Source: Gautieria morchelliformis (Eukaryota > Basidiomycota > Agaricomycetes > Gomphales > Gomphaceae). From it: a stretch of 64,000 nucleotides of DNA. The position numbers were made by a program, and so were the translations under genes. Below, piece after piece: positions 33,670 through 45,531 of this stretch. The DNA lies in NCBI GenBank assembly GCA_015179125.1, contig WHVA01000084.1, positions 227,882 through 291,881 on the forward strand, written 5' to 3'. Under the pieces are notes generated by a model. The model saw only the letters and a program-made list of their open reading frames with translations, made no database searches and was not told the origin of the DNA. How positions within the stretch are numbered: the stretch's first letter is position 1; every line of letters starts with the position of its first letter.

Positions 33670-35215
33670 CAGTGATCCTAATAATTATCACAACAACACA
33701 AATATGATAGAAGACACACACCAGATGCAGCAATGGCAGACAGGCTGTGAGACACTAAGAGGAGGAACCTGGGCAGAAAATAAAAATAAAAATAAAAATA
33801 AATAAAAATAAACCAAAAGAGAATAAAAAAGAGAATATTATTGGAAATGATAAGGAAAAAACACATCAGAGCCAGTAATGATACCCATGAAAGGTGGGCG
33901 GCAATGAGAGGAGCAACATAGGCTGAAAAGCAGTCAAAAAGAGGGTAAAAAAGCGAAAATTAGTGCAAGAAATACCATGGATAGAAGCTGATCCTAATAA
34001 ATATCAAAACAACATAAATATGATAGCAAGAAACACACCAGATGCAGCAATGGCAGACAGGCAAGGTGGGAGGCACTGAGAGGAAGCTGGGCTGAAAAGA
34101 AGGCCAAAAGAGAATAAAAAAGCGAAAATTATTGGAAGAAATGACAGATATGATAAGGAAAAAACACACCAGAGGCAGTAATTGTGGCCAAGAAAGCTGG
34201 GAGGGAATGAGAGGAGCAACATAGGCAAAAAAAGATTAAAAAAGCGAAAATTATAGCAAGAAATAGCAATACTTACCATGGAGAGAAGCTAATCCTAATA
34301 AATATCAAAACAACACAAATATGATAGCAACACACACACACCAGATGCAGCCATGACTGACAGGAACGGTGGGTGCACTGAGAGGAGGAACCTGGGCTGA
34401 AGAAAAAAAAAAAAAAAAAAAAAAAAAGAAAAGAAAAGAGGATAAAAAAGCGAAAATTATTGCAGGAAATGACAGATATGAGATGTAGAAAACACACCAG
34501 AGGCATAAGGAAAGTTGGGAGGCAATGAAAGGAGCAACCTAGGTTGAAAAAAAGTCAAAAAGTGGTTAAAAAAGCGACAATGTTGGAAGAAATACCATGG
34601 AGAGAAGGTGATCCTAATAAATATAAAAAAAAAAACACAAAAATATGATAGCAGGAAACACACCAGATGCAGAAATAACAGACAGGAAAGGTGGGGGGCA
34701 TAGAGAGGAGGAACCTGGGCTGAAAAGATGGCAAAAAGAGGATAAAAAAGCGAAAATTATTGGAAGAAATGACAGAAAAAACACAACAGGGACTGTAATG
34801 ATGGCCAAGAAAGGTGGGAGGCAATGAGAGGAGAAACAAAGGCAAAAAGAGATTAAAAAAGCGAAAATTATGGCAAGAAATAGCAATACTTACCATGGAG
34901 AGAAGCTGATCCTAATAAATATCAAAACAACACAAATATGGTAGCAACACACACACCAGATGCAGCCATGACTGACAGGAAAAGTGGGAGCACTGAGAGG
35001 AGGAACCTGGACTGAAGAAGAAAAGGAAAAAGAAAAAAAAAAGAGGATAAAAAAGCGAAAATTATTGCAGGAAATGACAGATATGAGAAGTAGAAAACAC
35101 ACCAGAGGCATCAGGAAAGATGGGAGGCAATGAGAGGAGCACCCTAGGCTGAAAAGAAGTAAAAAAAGAGTTAAAAAAGCGAAAATATTGGAAGAAATAC
35201 CTGAGGGGACTGTAG
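33670..35215. repeat. Satellite-like array, about 300-317 bp period
   Basis: GATCCTAATAAATATCAAAA or close variants start near 33674, 33991, 34294, 34609 and 34908. Each unit has two half-units that carry AAAAAAGCGAAAATTA, a GAGGAGGAACCTGGGCTGAA block and an ACACACCAGA-GCA block. Purine-rich low complexity (33780-33800; poly-A at about 34401-34426) is mixed in. Open frames on the minus strand are phenylalanine-rich shadows of the A-rich strand. Confidence 0.8.
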
Positions 35216-35630
35216 AGAAATAAAAGTTACCAGCAGTGACAGACAGACCCACCAGCAGAGAAAGAGAGAGCCAGAAACAGACACAGAGAGCCAGACACAG
35301 AGAGCCAGACAGAGATCCAGATGCAGAGAGCCAGCAGCAGACAGACAGATCCAGCAGGCACAGAGACAGTGGGCAGGAGAGCCAGAGGTTGCCAGTTGAA
35401 CCAGAGGAAATGGCAGCAGGAGGGTTGAGGGAAGGTGGGTGCGCGCGCAGCAGCGTTGGATGCGAACTGGTCACGTGACCAGGGGCGCTCACTGCACCAC
35501 GCGTTGTCAGTAGAAAGTTGGATGCGTGGTTTGTTTGCATCTTAGTCAGGATTACGTAAAACACAAACACCCCACAACCACCCACGCACCCATCTTTATA
35601 CTATTGATATGGTTGATGGATCTGATTAGA
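35216..35630. other. CAGAGA-rich purine tract and unique sequence
   Basis: 35225-35400 is a degenerate (AGAGCCAGACACAG)n tract. The rest to 35630 is unique and without a recognised gene. Confidence 0.5.
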
Positions 35631-35835
35631 AGGTATGTTTAAAATAATATGTATGGGTATGTCTTGTATGTGAGTACAGAACAAACCAGATCTGGTCTGC
35701 ACGGCTGATAGCTAGGCACTGAAAGAACCAGTCTTGAGTCTCAGAGAACTTGAGAGGCTTCAGAAAAGCATGATTCTGCCATGATAAAGTTACAGCATTG
35801 TGCTACAACAGACGAGAAGGATGACATGAAGTAAA

Positions 35836-36227
35836 TGTCGCAAATACTGTCATCTCCCACAGTCCCCTCTTTCTTCCACCCACGCCGCATACACATTCCT
35901 ATGACACTCACTTGATACTCACCAGCCCAGACATGCACCCCCGAACACACAGATACCTGCACAGCACACACCACGCCACTGCAGGCCAATGTGCGATACA
36001 GAAACCCGCGGACCCATCCCCGAGCCCGAGACTGCCTGATGTGGAGTGGCACGGTGGCTAGTCCACCATGCACGGACTGTTCCTTTTTCCCTTTCTTTCC
36101 TTCCACACATCACACACTTCTGATATTCAAATAGTATCCCTCGAATCTACTCTCAATTCGGCTTCACTTGAAAGCTTGAATCATTTATCTATCACAACAC
36201 ATCACATTTTACTTAGATATCTTCTCA
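35836..36227. mobile_element. Solo LTR
   Basis: 392 bp, TGTCGCAAATAC...CTTCTCA, flanked by a 5-bp target duplication GTAAA (35831-35835 and 36228-36232). The empty site is seen in copies 1 and 2 of the block (AAGTAAATC). The orientation is undecided. Confidence 0.75.
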
Positions 36228-36249
36228 GTAAATCTGCACTGTAGTATTG

Positions 36250-36820
36250 GCGGATGCTCACAACTTTTTATTACCTGTAGCTTCACCCATTTTATTCTCA
36301 AATTATAGAAAAGAAGAGGACGAAAGTACATGCCAATCTCATTGTTGGGATATAAATAATTTTTCTTTTGTCCCTCCCCGAGCGGCCGCTCCGCCGACGA
36401 GAACGCCTCTGCCAATTTTTACGTCTCCTCTTATTTTTTCTACCCACTTTTAATATACACTATATCATTATAACTATTCATATATATTACAAATATCTAC
36501 ACAACTACTATTACTCCATATGGTAGTCTAATACTCTCTCATTATAACTAGTCATACTAATACTCCTATTCATATCTGTTACAAGTATCTCTCCAAGTAT
36601 CTGTTACTCTATCTTGTAGTCTAATACTCTCTATATGTATATATATCTTCGAGATGTTTAAATATATACAGAATCATCTAATAACATCTATTATTCTCCT
36701 TATAAATACTACTATATATTCCTATATGTTGTTATTAGTACTCTTATAGTATATATTATGTACTCATATATGCTGTATTACATAACCATTATGAATATCC
36801 TCCATTGGTTTCACTCGATA
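36250..36820. mobile_element. AT-rich insertion in the duplicated block
   Basis: Absent from copies 1 and 2 at the same place. ATTGG occurs at both junctions, and the ends GGCGGATGCTCA and (reverse) GGAGGATATTCA are similar at 9 of 12 positions. The interior is mostly TATA-type simple sequence with no ORF. The class is unknown. Confidence 0.4.
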
Positions 36821-37024
36821 TTGGTGCCTAACATAGAAAGCTTCTGGCTGATGCACTCTAGCTTGTCAGGCTACCTGTGACCCCTCTGGCCCCGCCAACC
36901 TCATTGTCTGCTGCTCTTTTGTGACCAAAGCCAGATTACATGAATACTCTGGGTTTGTACCAGACTTCTGCAGCTTGGCCAAAGGCCCAAAACTTCGATA
37001 TGCCAAGACCTCATTGGATGTGGA

Positions 37025-39733
37025 TGTCATGACGTGTTTATTTCCCATACTTGCATACACTGTCCTCCCATTTCTCACTCCACTTTCGTGTTCGCTCTGA
37101 TCGCCCTTGCCCTGTTTGGCGACCGATCTTCGCTGTTCACGCCACTCACCATAGCCATGTCATCAATGTACGATCAACGTCTATGGACGGACTTGGTGGT
37201 TCATCACTGGTCCTATCACCTCCTCTGCTCAACCCTCTTTCGATGGTGTTCCTATGATTGGATTGCCATGACTTGTGTATTTCCTGCACCTTGGTATCCC
37301 CATTTCCCCTTTCGCCATACCTCCTCCGCCTTTGCTTGGCTTCGCCCCTCACTTCACTTTGACCACTCTGTTTTGGAACCCTTCAAGACTTTGGTGTTAT
37401 TGCTAACACTTCAATCTATCAGAACGTGTCGTTTACGAGACTCAAAGAATATTAAACAATGCTGCAGCACAACTCCGGAAATAATTTAATATTTGTACCT
37501 TGGTTGCAATCCACGTAAAAACTAGTCCAAGTTAATACGGATGGAAGACAATATGTTTCTTAGCAGCACTGAACAATAAACTAAAAGAATGTAGGTTCAA
37601 GGACACTATCGGGGCCCAAGCGTATTCCAAAATATAAAGGAATGTACTTAGCAGGCGAGTTTATAAATGGACTGCCCTGATAATCTACCAGTGCACAGCA
37701 ATAAAACGAGGGATGAACGAGTTTTAGAAGTGACTTGTGAAAGTCTCTAATCAGGAAAATCGACTGATCAGATCGTCTCGGGTATTGGAGTGCGAATGGC
37801 AAGACTATCAATTGACAGACTCACTCTGTAGAATTACACCTGGAGGATTAGTCCAAGTGGCTAAGCAGTAAAGTAACTACTTAACAAGGAATTAGACACT
37901 AAAGTAAGTGAATAACCCTAGCTGGGATTAGCAGCTTAGTAAGATGCAAGTCACATGAGGTCACATGGATAGAAGATGTTAGATTGGATTCAAGGAGGTC
38001 AGAATGGCCTCTTTTTATATTGTAAAATACACAGGATTACGTAAAATGGGGTTCTTCTATCTATTAGGTGAGTGATGTCATAAGTAAATATTTGCACTGC
38101 TGAAACACACCCTCGTAACTATTGCGGCATGTTTGTGCAAAGAAATTGGAAATAGATAGCCAATCACCTTCCCTGGTTTGCACAGCCCTACACAGCCTTT
38201 CACAGCCTTGCACTGCCCTCCACAGCCGCTATGACATCAAGGAGCCTATTTGTTGTTGTAGCGTTGCGTTTGGAGGATCCATTCATCCAATAGGCTTTAT
38301 CAAACCTGCACCCTAGTTTTGGCTTTGTACATCTTTGTGTGACTTTGTACGCAGCCTTGCACAGCCATGGTTGCTATGATGCAAGTCATGTGCCAGCTGG
38401 GTTTGAATTGCACAGGCTTGTGTAAGCGGTAGAGGACACATTCAGTCTCAGTGGCTGAGTTTGAGTGAGCCAAGGTACCGGAGTTGTAGGTGCTTGAGTG
38501 CCTGCAACTCTGAGTTCACGGTTCATGGGAAGCTCCGTTCTGAGTTTGAAACTGAGCGGCTGTGGCAGAGTTGTGGACCTGTGTGGGTTCATAACTCTGC
38601 CTGACAGAATAAGGAGTTTTTGAGCCAGGGAAGCCAAGTTAAATGGCGAAAAAATAAGAGGAAATTCAAGGAATATTTGAATAGAGTTCTCCCAACAATA
38701 GCCACATATATTAGCTACTATCAGCTGGGAAAACAGGGTTTTAAAGTGATTTTAATCCTTTTTTCGCGAGGCTTTTCATTAGCAACGGTTCCCACACACA
38801 CTCCTCCCCTATGTCCTCTCTGTTCACCCTTTGTTGCATTTGTCGAATGACTATTCGCTGCTCGCATCATTCACCAGCAGGCACGCCATCAAACACGATC
38901 TACGTCCTCTATCCGGTATGATGGCTTATCACTAGTCCCATCAGCTTCTCGATCCAACCCCTTTGGGTGTTCATATGGTCAGGATGTGATCGCGGGACAT
39001 CCCATCCATGGGTTGTGTGGGATCAACCCAGTAGACGAAGAGTCCGTGCAGGGTAGCATGTATGCATGTCCCAAGACGTGGTTTCGTACATAAGTGCATT
39101 TGCCACACTCATTCTCCGTCGTTTCATGTTCGCACTCCTCCCTCACTCTATTGTATGTTTATTCCATCTATTCCATGTCATGACTACGCACCCCTATCCA
39201 ACCCTGACTCACGACGGCCTCTTCCCTATTCGCTGATACCTTATGAGCATTCGATATAAGTAGTTTGCATTCGCATGTACATTCCCCAGTTCAATTATCA
39301 TACGTCGTCCATCTTGTGAAAACTTGACCTCGCTGTGATCATCGTCTTGAGCCTTCTCCTAGAGATTTCTATCTTCGACCAGAAGAGGACTTAGGCATCA
39401 CTGGTAAGTTCTCATACTTCACTTTATTACCTTAGCCTTCGAACTATTTTCTGTGCTGTCGGCAAAGGGTTCCGAAGGAGCACCTTCGCCGGCGAAGGGA
39501 TTGTCGCTACTCAGACAGCCCTTCTGTGACACCTTGCACGTTACATCGTCAAGTGCCATGGACTATTTTGCTACGACTGTAGATAGGGTGATCTCAGTTT
39601 GGGAAACCCTCTTATCTTGTGAACATTTATTGGTTCACCCATTCGCCGAACGGCATACGTATTTGCACAAGTTATTCGGGCATTCGCTGTGGTCACTAAT
39701 ACACGATATTAACGCCTAAAACCAATCTTGACA
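37025..39733. mobile_element. LTR-like insertion, degenerate
   Basis: 2709 bp beginning TGTCATGACG and ending TTGACA, flanked by the 5-bp duplication GTGGA (37020-37024 and 39734-39738). The uninterrupted site is visible in copies 1 and 2. Two related segments, about 37125-37260 and 38845-38975, suggest diverged LTRs or an internal duplication. No gag or pol sequence is recognisable. CACAGCC repeats occur near 38165-38230. Confidence 0.6.
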
Positions 39734-40255
39734 GTGGACTGACTGACGGTCATGATGTATCAGGGTGCTCTTCCATGGTGTGCTGATAGTACTGATGCCA
39801 GCTGTTCTCCTTCTCAGTTTTGTGTATGCCTCCCTCGCAGCCTGGGCACTGCTGAGCCCCCTTCCTGTACATTCCAGTAATTCTGGACGTGGTTACCGGT
39901 CATGTATGAAGTCGCAAAGTCTCTGGAATTGTATTGGAAGAATGCTCTGCTGTGAAGGTTGGTGATTTTGGATTATGATCCAAAATCAGGCATGAAATCT
40001 CATATGACATAGGTACTCATATATAGGGTGTACCTCACTATTTCTATACAACATATGACTGTGTGGTGTCTAAGATGCCGTGGACAACCAGAGTCCTGAC
40101 ACTTTATAGGGTGGTAGATGGAAAGGTGAGAATGGGATTGTTAATGTAAGTCTCTGTGTCTTGGCTGCTGGGGGGTTTGTATGGGAATTGCAGTTATGAT
40201 GCATTAGCTGGGATGCTGTTATCAAACTGTCATTTTTCCAGACTCTACTGAACCA

Positions 40256-42029
40256 TTAACCAGTGCCTGAAGGAGACATTAACTGCTCACTGGAGACAAT
40301 AGGCCCTGCCATTTGTATATCTCCAGGATATCCAGTTGCCCAGGGAAACTCATCCAACTCTATCCCAGCAGACCCCACCTCTTCATGCTGGCTTTCCTGA
40401 ACAGCCACAGTGTCCTCCAAGGTCTCAGCACTAAAAGCCTGGCTCAAGTGTGGGGTTCCAAATTCAGCCACTATGGCATTGTGTACACTTTGTCTGGCAG
40501 CTTGAAAGGTGGAGAATGATAGGGTAGGTAAGGAGGGGCTGTTAAGTTGACTGTGTCTCTCTTGAAGAGTTAAATGGAACCGGCAGATGATAATTGATGA
40601 CAAGCTGTATGTGCACTGTTAGTACTATCATGTCTTTCTTCTTAAATCACTGAGAATATACCTGTTCTGAAGAGGGCCTAAGATGCCACCAAGGGTTGGC
40701 TTTATACCAGGAAGGATGAATTAGCCATTTATATTACCAGGATCAATGCCTTACATACCCTCAATGTCTGAAATATAGAAGAACACAGAGTCAGCTCTGA
40801 AAGCTTAACCGGTTTAAAGTATCAATACCCTAAGTAGGATAGCACCAGCCAAAGTAATTGTAAGCACAAATCTGGATATGAATCAGATATATGAAATATT
40901 AGAAGAATAATACTATATACCCATATCTTACAAAGCCTTACTTGTAAATCAGTGATATTTCCACACATATACACAATATAGGGTAAACTCACCTTGATAA
41001 ATCAGTAAACTAATGAGTGATTTCTTATCCCAAATTTCACCTCTCTGCCAAAGCTTCAAGGTTTCCATTGAGTTCAGAGTGGTTGCTATCACAACTCCAG
41101 TGTCAAAAATGATTACAGTAACATTATGGATGCTAGTCACTGTCAAAGGTATTCAGAGACAAGTTGGCATATACAGGCCTGTATATCTTACACCTGGAGA
41201 ATTTTTTAGTATAAATCTAGGCAGAAAGTCCTAGTCAGTACTGACAAATGCAATGCAGTAACTTGTGAGCTAGTGAGATTGCAGTGGTCTAAAGCAGATG
41301 TGTACTGCATCCAGTGAAATACATATGTGCTATTTATACAGTGTGCACAGGGACATACCACTTCAATGATAATAGCACCAAGCATAAGCAGCCCGAGAAC
41401 ACCCAAAACTCTTTGATTCTGAGAGGAAATAGCATAGGTGCGAGCTAGCAGAAGGCCTAGATAAGTAAATTGTGTTAGTAGTTCTAATTGAGAAATATAT
41501 AGGTATTATCACTCACCCTGTACTGCGATCAGAGCAGCAACACCCAAAGCACCATCTAGATAAATTATACTATTACATTCCCTTCAAACATATGAGTCCC
41601 TAGGTTGCTTCTTAATGAGGAATGGAGCCATACTAGATACTCATTCAAATCAGTTGGGGTGTTACAAATGCGAACCATAAACTCAATATACCTCAAGGGA
41701 CATGTTAGATAAATTGGTATATGTGATCAAACCAAACAAACCCAAGGGCAGGTAACGAGCGAGTAAATAGAGAATTGTGCCGATTTTGATGGTCTTGCAC
41801 CAAATGTGCCTGATCTCAGATGGGAGGGTGAGAAGAGTGACGAAGATGAGCAGTGCTATGGAACAAGCTATCGAGATGTGGAATAATTAGACAGGATATG
41901 TACACGTACCAAGCGCTGCGAAGGCGGCAGAGTTGACCGTAATGCTAGTTTAGGTAAGTTCTTGGGCATCTCACTGAATGAAGTAAGTACATACGTGTCT
42001 GACAGCACCTGGATTTCCGCCTGGGCCAT
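40256..42029 (-). CDS. DUF6533-like membrane protein gene, copy 3
   Basis: Exon 1 ends at MAQAEIQVLSD with a GTATGT donor and joins an exon reading ITVNSAAFAAL and a third giving LACSIALLIFVTLLTLPSE and RHIWCKTIKIG. The Tyr-Asp of the DUF6533 core is Phe-Val here, a notable change. Further exons are DGALGVAALIAVQ (about 41555), LARTYAISSQNQRVLGVLG (about 41430), VTVIIFDTGVVIATTLNS (about 41125) and the last exon 40603-40256. The last exon encodes ICRFHLTLQERHSQ, then a Ser/Glu-rich tail ending SPSGTG. This is the only copy with the complete C-terminus. Middle exon borders remain unresolved, so integrity is not proven. Function unknown, probably a membrane protein. Confidence 0.55.
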
Positions 42030-45000
42030 GGTACAATAAAGAAAGATGAGATGTAGACGAAGGACTAAGTTTTGGGTAGCGGTGTGGGGTTGGAGTAGCA
42101 GACCGCGGAAGGCGTTTATATAGGATTTTGGCTATGGGTGTTGCCAGGTCAACAGGTAGTCATAGGATCATATATCAGCAGTGTCGTAACATGGCGAAGG
42201 TTCAAAGGCGGAAGGGTCTGATAGACGAATGTCATATGGAAAGAATTAAACTCGTCGAAGCATTAGATATAGCTGGCCGGTCGGGCGAGTAATTGAGGCT
42301 TGGCTTCTTGCGTTGCAGGAATTGATTATTACATGCGATTTGCCTGGGCGGAATGGTCTCCAATATGGACTTAAACCTGTCACGTAGGCACACTTGGCAC
42401 TCATTGACGACTGACAGTGCGGTGTCAGCGTAACACAACCTGAAAACCAACTGCGACACAACTCATTGATGTGTAGTAAGACGACGCATCTCCAGTGTGT
42501 TACTTATGAACTTACGAAGATGAGAAGACAAGGATGTGAGATGATATGAGAGATCTAGGCTGTCCAGCTCAATGCCCAGAGTTGCATGTGGCTGTAATTC
42601 TATAGCGATGTTGGATAGTCTCCGCAGAGATATCGGCTCGTGTCATTGTTGCTACACGGGTCGACTCTCATTTTGGCGGCATGTCCTGTACGACACGGGA
42701 AGAGGTCGCATGAAGAGAGCGTCGAATTGCAACATGGCACACAACGACATGGTATCCGCGATACTCTGCATTCGGTGTATCAGCTGTGACTATGATGTAG
42801 AACTGCTCTCGGTCACCCATGAAGCTACTGGGGGGATCTAGGACTTGTAGTGTGATATCAGAATGAAGAGAAGGCGACTTAGCAAGAATATACGGTATGC
42901 AGTCATGCGATGTAGTGAATCATAATGTCGGCTCCCTTGGAACATAGTAACAAGCTAACCTGGTTGGATAAACGGTGTAAGCAACATTACGCAGATACAC
43001 AGCACATTTTCATGCAATTTCATCGAATTCCCTTGTATTGCGGTATCGACTGGATACTGAGCGAAGACAGGTTTCGCCGTGCATGCATGATCACATCAGA
43101 ATGTCACCCCACCAAACTGAGACAAACACTGAACACCGACGCCTGACTCTATAGCCAGTAAGCTACAACGAGCAGGATAGGGATGGCTGACGGTTTCCTT
43201 GGGGAGCTGTCGGACCTGAGCTGTGCTTGCAAAGAGCGCACCTCGGCCCCCATAGCGTCTGTGCCTCCGCCGTAGCCTTTGCTACCTCCTGCGACGCTCA
43301 CGCTCGGCTGCCGCCGAGCGTTCAGTCGACTTATTTGGCAGCTTAGCTAATCTGCCTGTTACATAACCAGCGCCCGCTGTCAGCCGGGCGCTTCAGCGTC
43401 TTCCTGTACTTCCCGCATGGGAACCCCAAATCCTTCGCTGCTAACGCCCATATAATTCCCCGCCCCCTTAATCGACTCTGCATGACCATGTCATTATCGT
43501 TGTACCTGAGATACATGGCGAAGCTGGCCAAACCCATCATTTCACCGTCTCATTTGCATTATCCGTGAACATCACAAACACTCTTGGTATTGGTGGCAAC
43601 GAGCGGTCATCGCACTCGCTGTGTCCGTCCAAAATCAAGGCACCCATACCCCATGTACCTTCTAGTTGACCCTGACTCGCTGGTTACTGTCCTCCGCCCT
43701 CGTAGTTTATTTGTGATTTCGAAAAATTACCTCGCATGCAGCTAGCTGAAGTGAGATAGATAAAGTATGCACGGCTCAAGTTTAGAGAAATGCCCCGGAG
43801 TACGCATGCGTGCACATGGCTTTGCGTGCTCTCGACTGCCATTGATTGGATCACGAACTTCAAAAATACTCGATACCTAATATTAATTTTGCTACCGATA
43901 TTAACTCAACTGAATGGTGTGCTGAATCTTTTCAATTCAGTTGAGCTAATATCTACTAACTATTAGAGCTCCGCGGATCCGGTACTGATCCCCAGTGAGA
44001 ATCGACCAGGGATCCATCGGGATTTGTAGGTAGACATTGGAAAGATCCGATTCACCGCTGCAGTCTGCTGTGTCCCGTAAAACGAGAGTCTGACCGATTG
44101 TAAATCGGAATACTACAGAACACATCTGAATATATCGGTCGTATTTATGGACGCAGCGAAAATCAGATAAGCTACAATAGACAGTGCCCCATTGGTACTG
44201 CTCGGTAACCATCGGTCATTTTCGGTACACCTCGACATACAACGGTATACTACGGCATCTCTAAGAGCAATCCCCACCCGACCAGATAAATACCCCATCC
44301 ACCCGATGGTTCCCTGCACAGCCTGACATCAACCAATAGTCCCCACCCTCACTCACCTATACACTCACTCTCGTTACGCCGCTCCCCGCGGGCGGGGCGG
44401 GGTTGGGGCGGGGCTGCAGCATGAACGGGGGCGGGGTGGGTATGCTCTCTCCGGGCCGGCCTGTTGGCGGCAGGGCTATGCCGATGGGAGAGGGGAGGAG
44501 CTGGATGATATGGAGAAAGGGAAGGCACTCACAAAGCACACCACAGTCACGCACGGCGACGCATGCAGGTTCAGCACATGCAGGGGCGGCGGGTGGCGGA
44601 CAAGTGTCGTGAAATTCGCGGTGGTTTGCGGGATGCGGGGTGAAGCAGAGAGGCGGGAGCAGGATGGGGGACCCTGAATGGTGGAGCTTCGGCGGCGACA
44701 GGCCTGCGTGCATGGATGGGCGTGGGCATACGCGTCGTGTTAGTGCGGGTGCAAGTGCGGGGACAAGGGGCCGCGCTGGAGAAAGAAAAGAAAAACATTA
44801 GAAGGACATATATGCATGATGCATGACTTGACAAAGAGCGATGGACTTACTGAGGCTCCGGTAACGCTGCTCACCCCAGGATATGACATCAGTATGTCAT
44901 GCTAGATGTTTCCTGATTGCGAGTGATATTTTGTATTATCATGAAAACTGTACACACCCTTGCCCAGCGGAGTAACACTGGGTATGAGAGACGAGCGTTG

Positions 45001-45219
45001 CGACTGCGAGGCAAAGTGAGAGAATTGGACGAAGCGAGCTGTTTGGTGTGAAAGAATCACGGAACAAGTCAATGATTTGGGTTTGTCTCCTGTGGAGATG
45101 ACTGTATGACATCGTGGTGGGAGGAAAGGTTAGTCGCGGCTTTGTCACACTCGTTATGTCACAACGATCTAAGGCGCACAGTAGACAGCAGCTTGTGGAG
45201 ACGGACTCGCTTTGCAGTA

Positions 45220-45524
45220 TGTAGAGGTTATGCGCAGTAGACTAGATATAAAGCTCAGTGAGCGTGGTAGTTCACTGAGTGTATGTATTAGTACTCTACC
45301 TAGATATAAAGCTATCAACGGAGTGAGTGGCTTTGTATCTAGACATCGATAGAAAAGGATACGCACCTCAGTGAGCGTGGTAGTTCACTGAGGTGCCGCT
45401 AACTATTGGGTTGCACTATATACGGCCTCGGGCATATGCCCGAGGCTACTGATATGAGACCATACCCTGACCGATCTCCCCTCCACCCTAACAGCGTTCT
45501 AGCTTATCCCCGATAACCCCAACA
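45220..45524 (-). repeat. 3' LTR of Copia 2
   Basis: 305 bp. Carries an uninterrupted 22-bp perfect palindrome at 45425-45446 (GCCTCGGGCAT and its mirror) and inverted CCTCAGTGA / TCACTGAGG arms at about 45366-45393. Confidence 0.93.
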
Positions 45525-45531
45525 CTCCCCC

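Larger units (their letters stand above)
35640..43978. repeat. Segmental duplication, copy 3
   Basis: Colinear with copies 1 and 2, but its left part is cut into pieces: a solo LTR at 35836-36227, an AT-rich insertion at about 36250-36820, and a 2.7-kb LTR-like insertion at 37025-39733. From 39739 to 43978 it is continuous and close to copy 2. The sequence upstream of the DUF6533 gene (42040-43970) has no other recognised gene. Confidence 0.8.

Noticed and set aside
33678..34896. Phe-rich ORFs on the minus strand
   Set aside because: They are translations of an A-rich satellite and repeat with it. There is no start context or splice structure.
37840..37930. Possible tRNA-like segment
   Set aside because: No cloverleaf with conserved A and B boxes could be drawn.
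44357..44713. 118-codon Pro-rich minus-strand ORF
   Set aside because: It lies over a G-rich tract inside a TIR element, with no domain or splice support.
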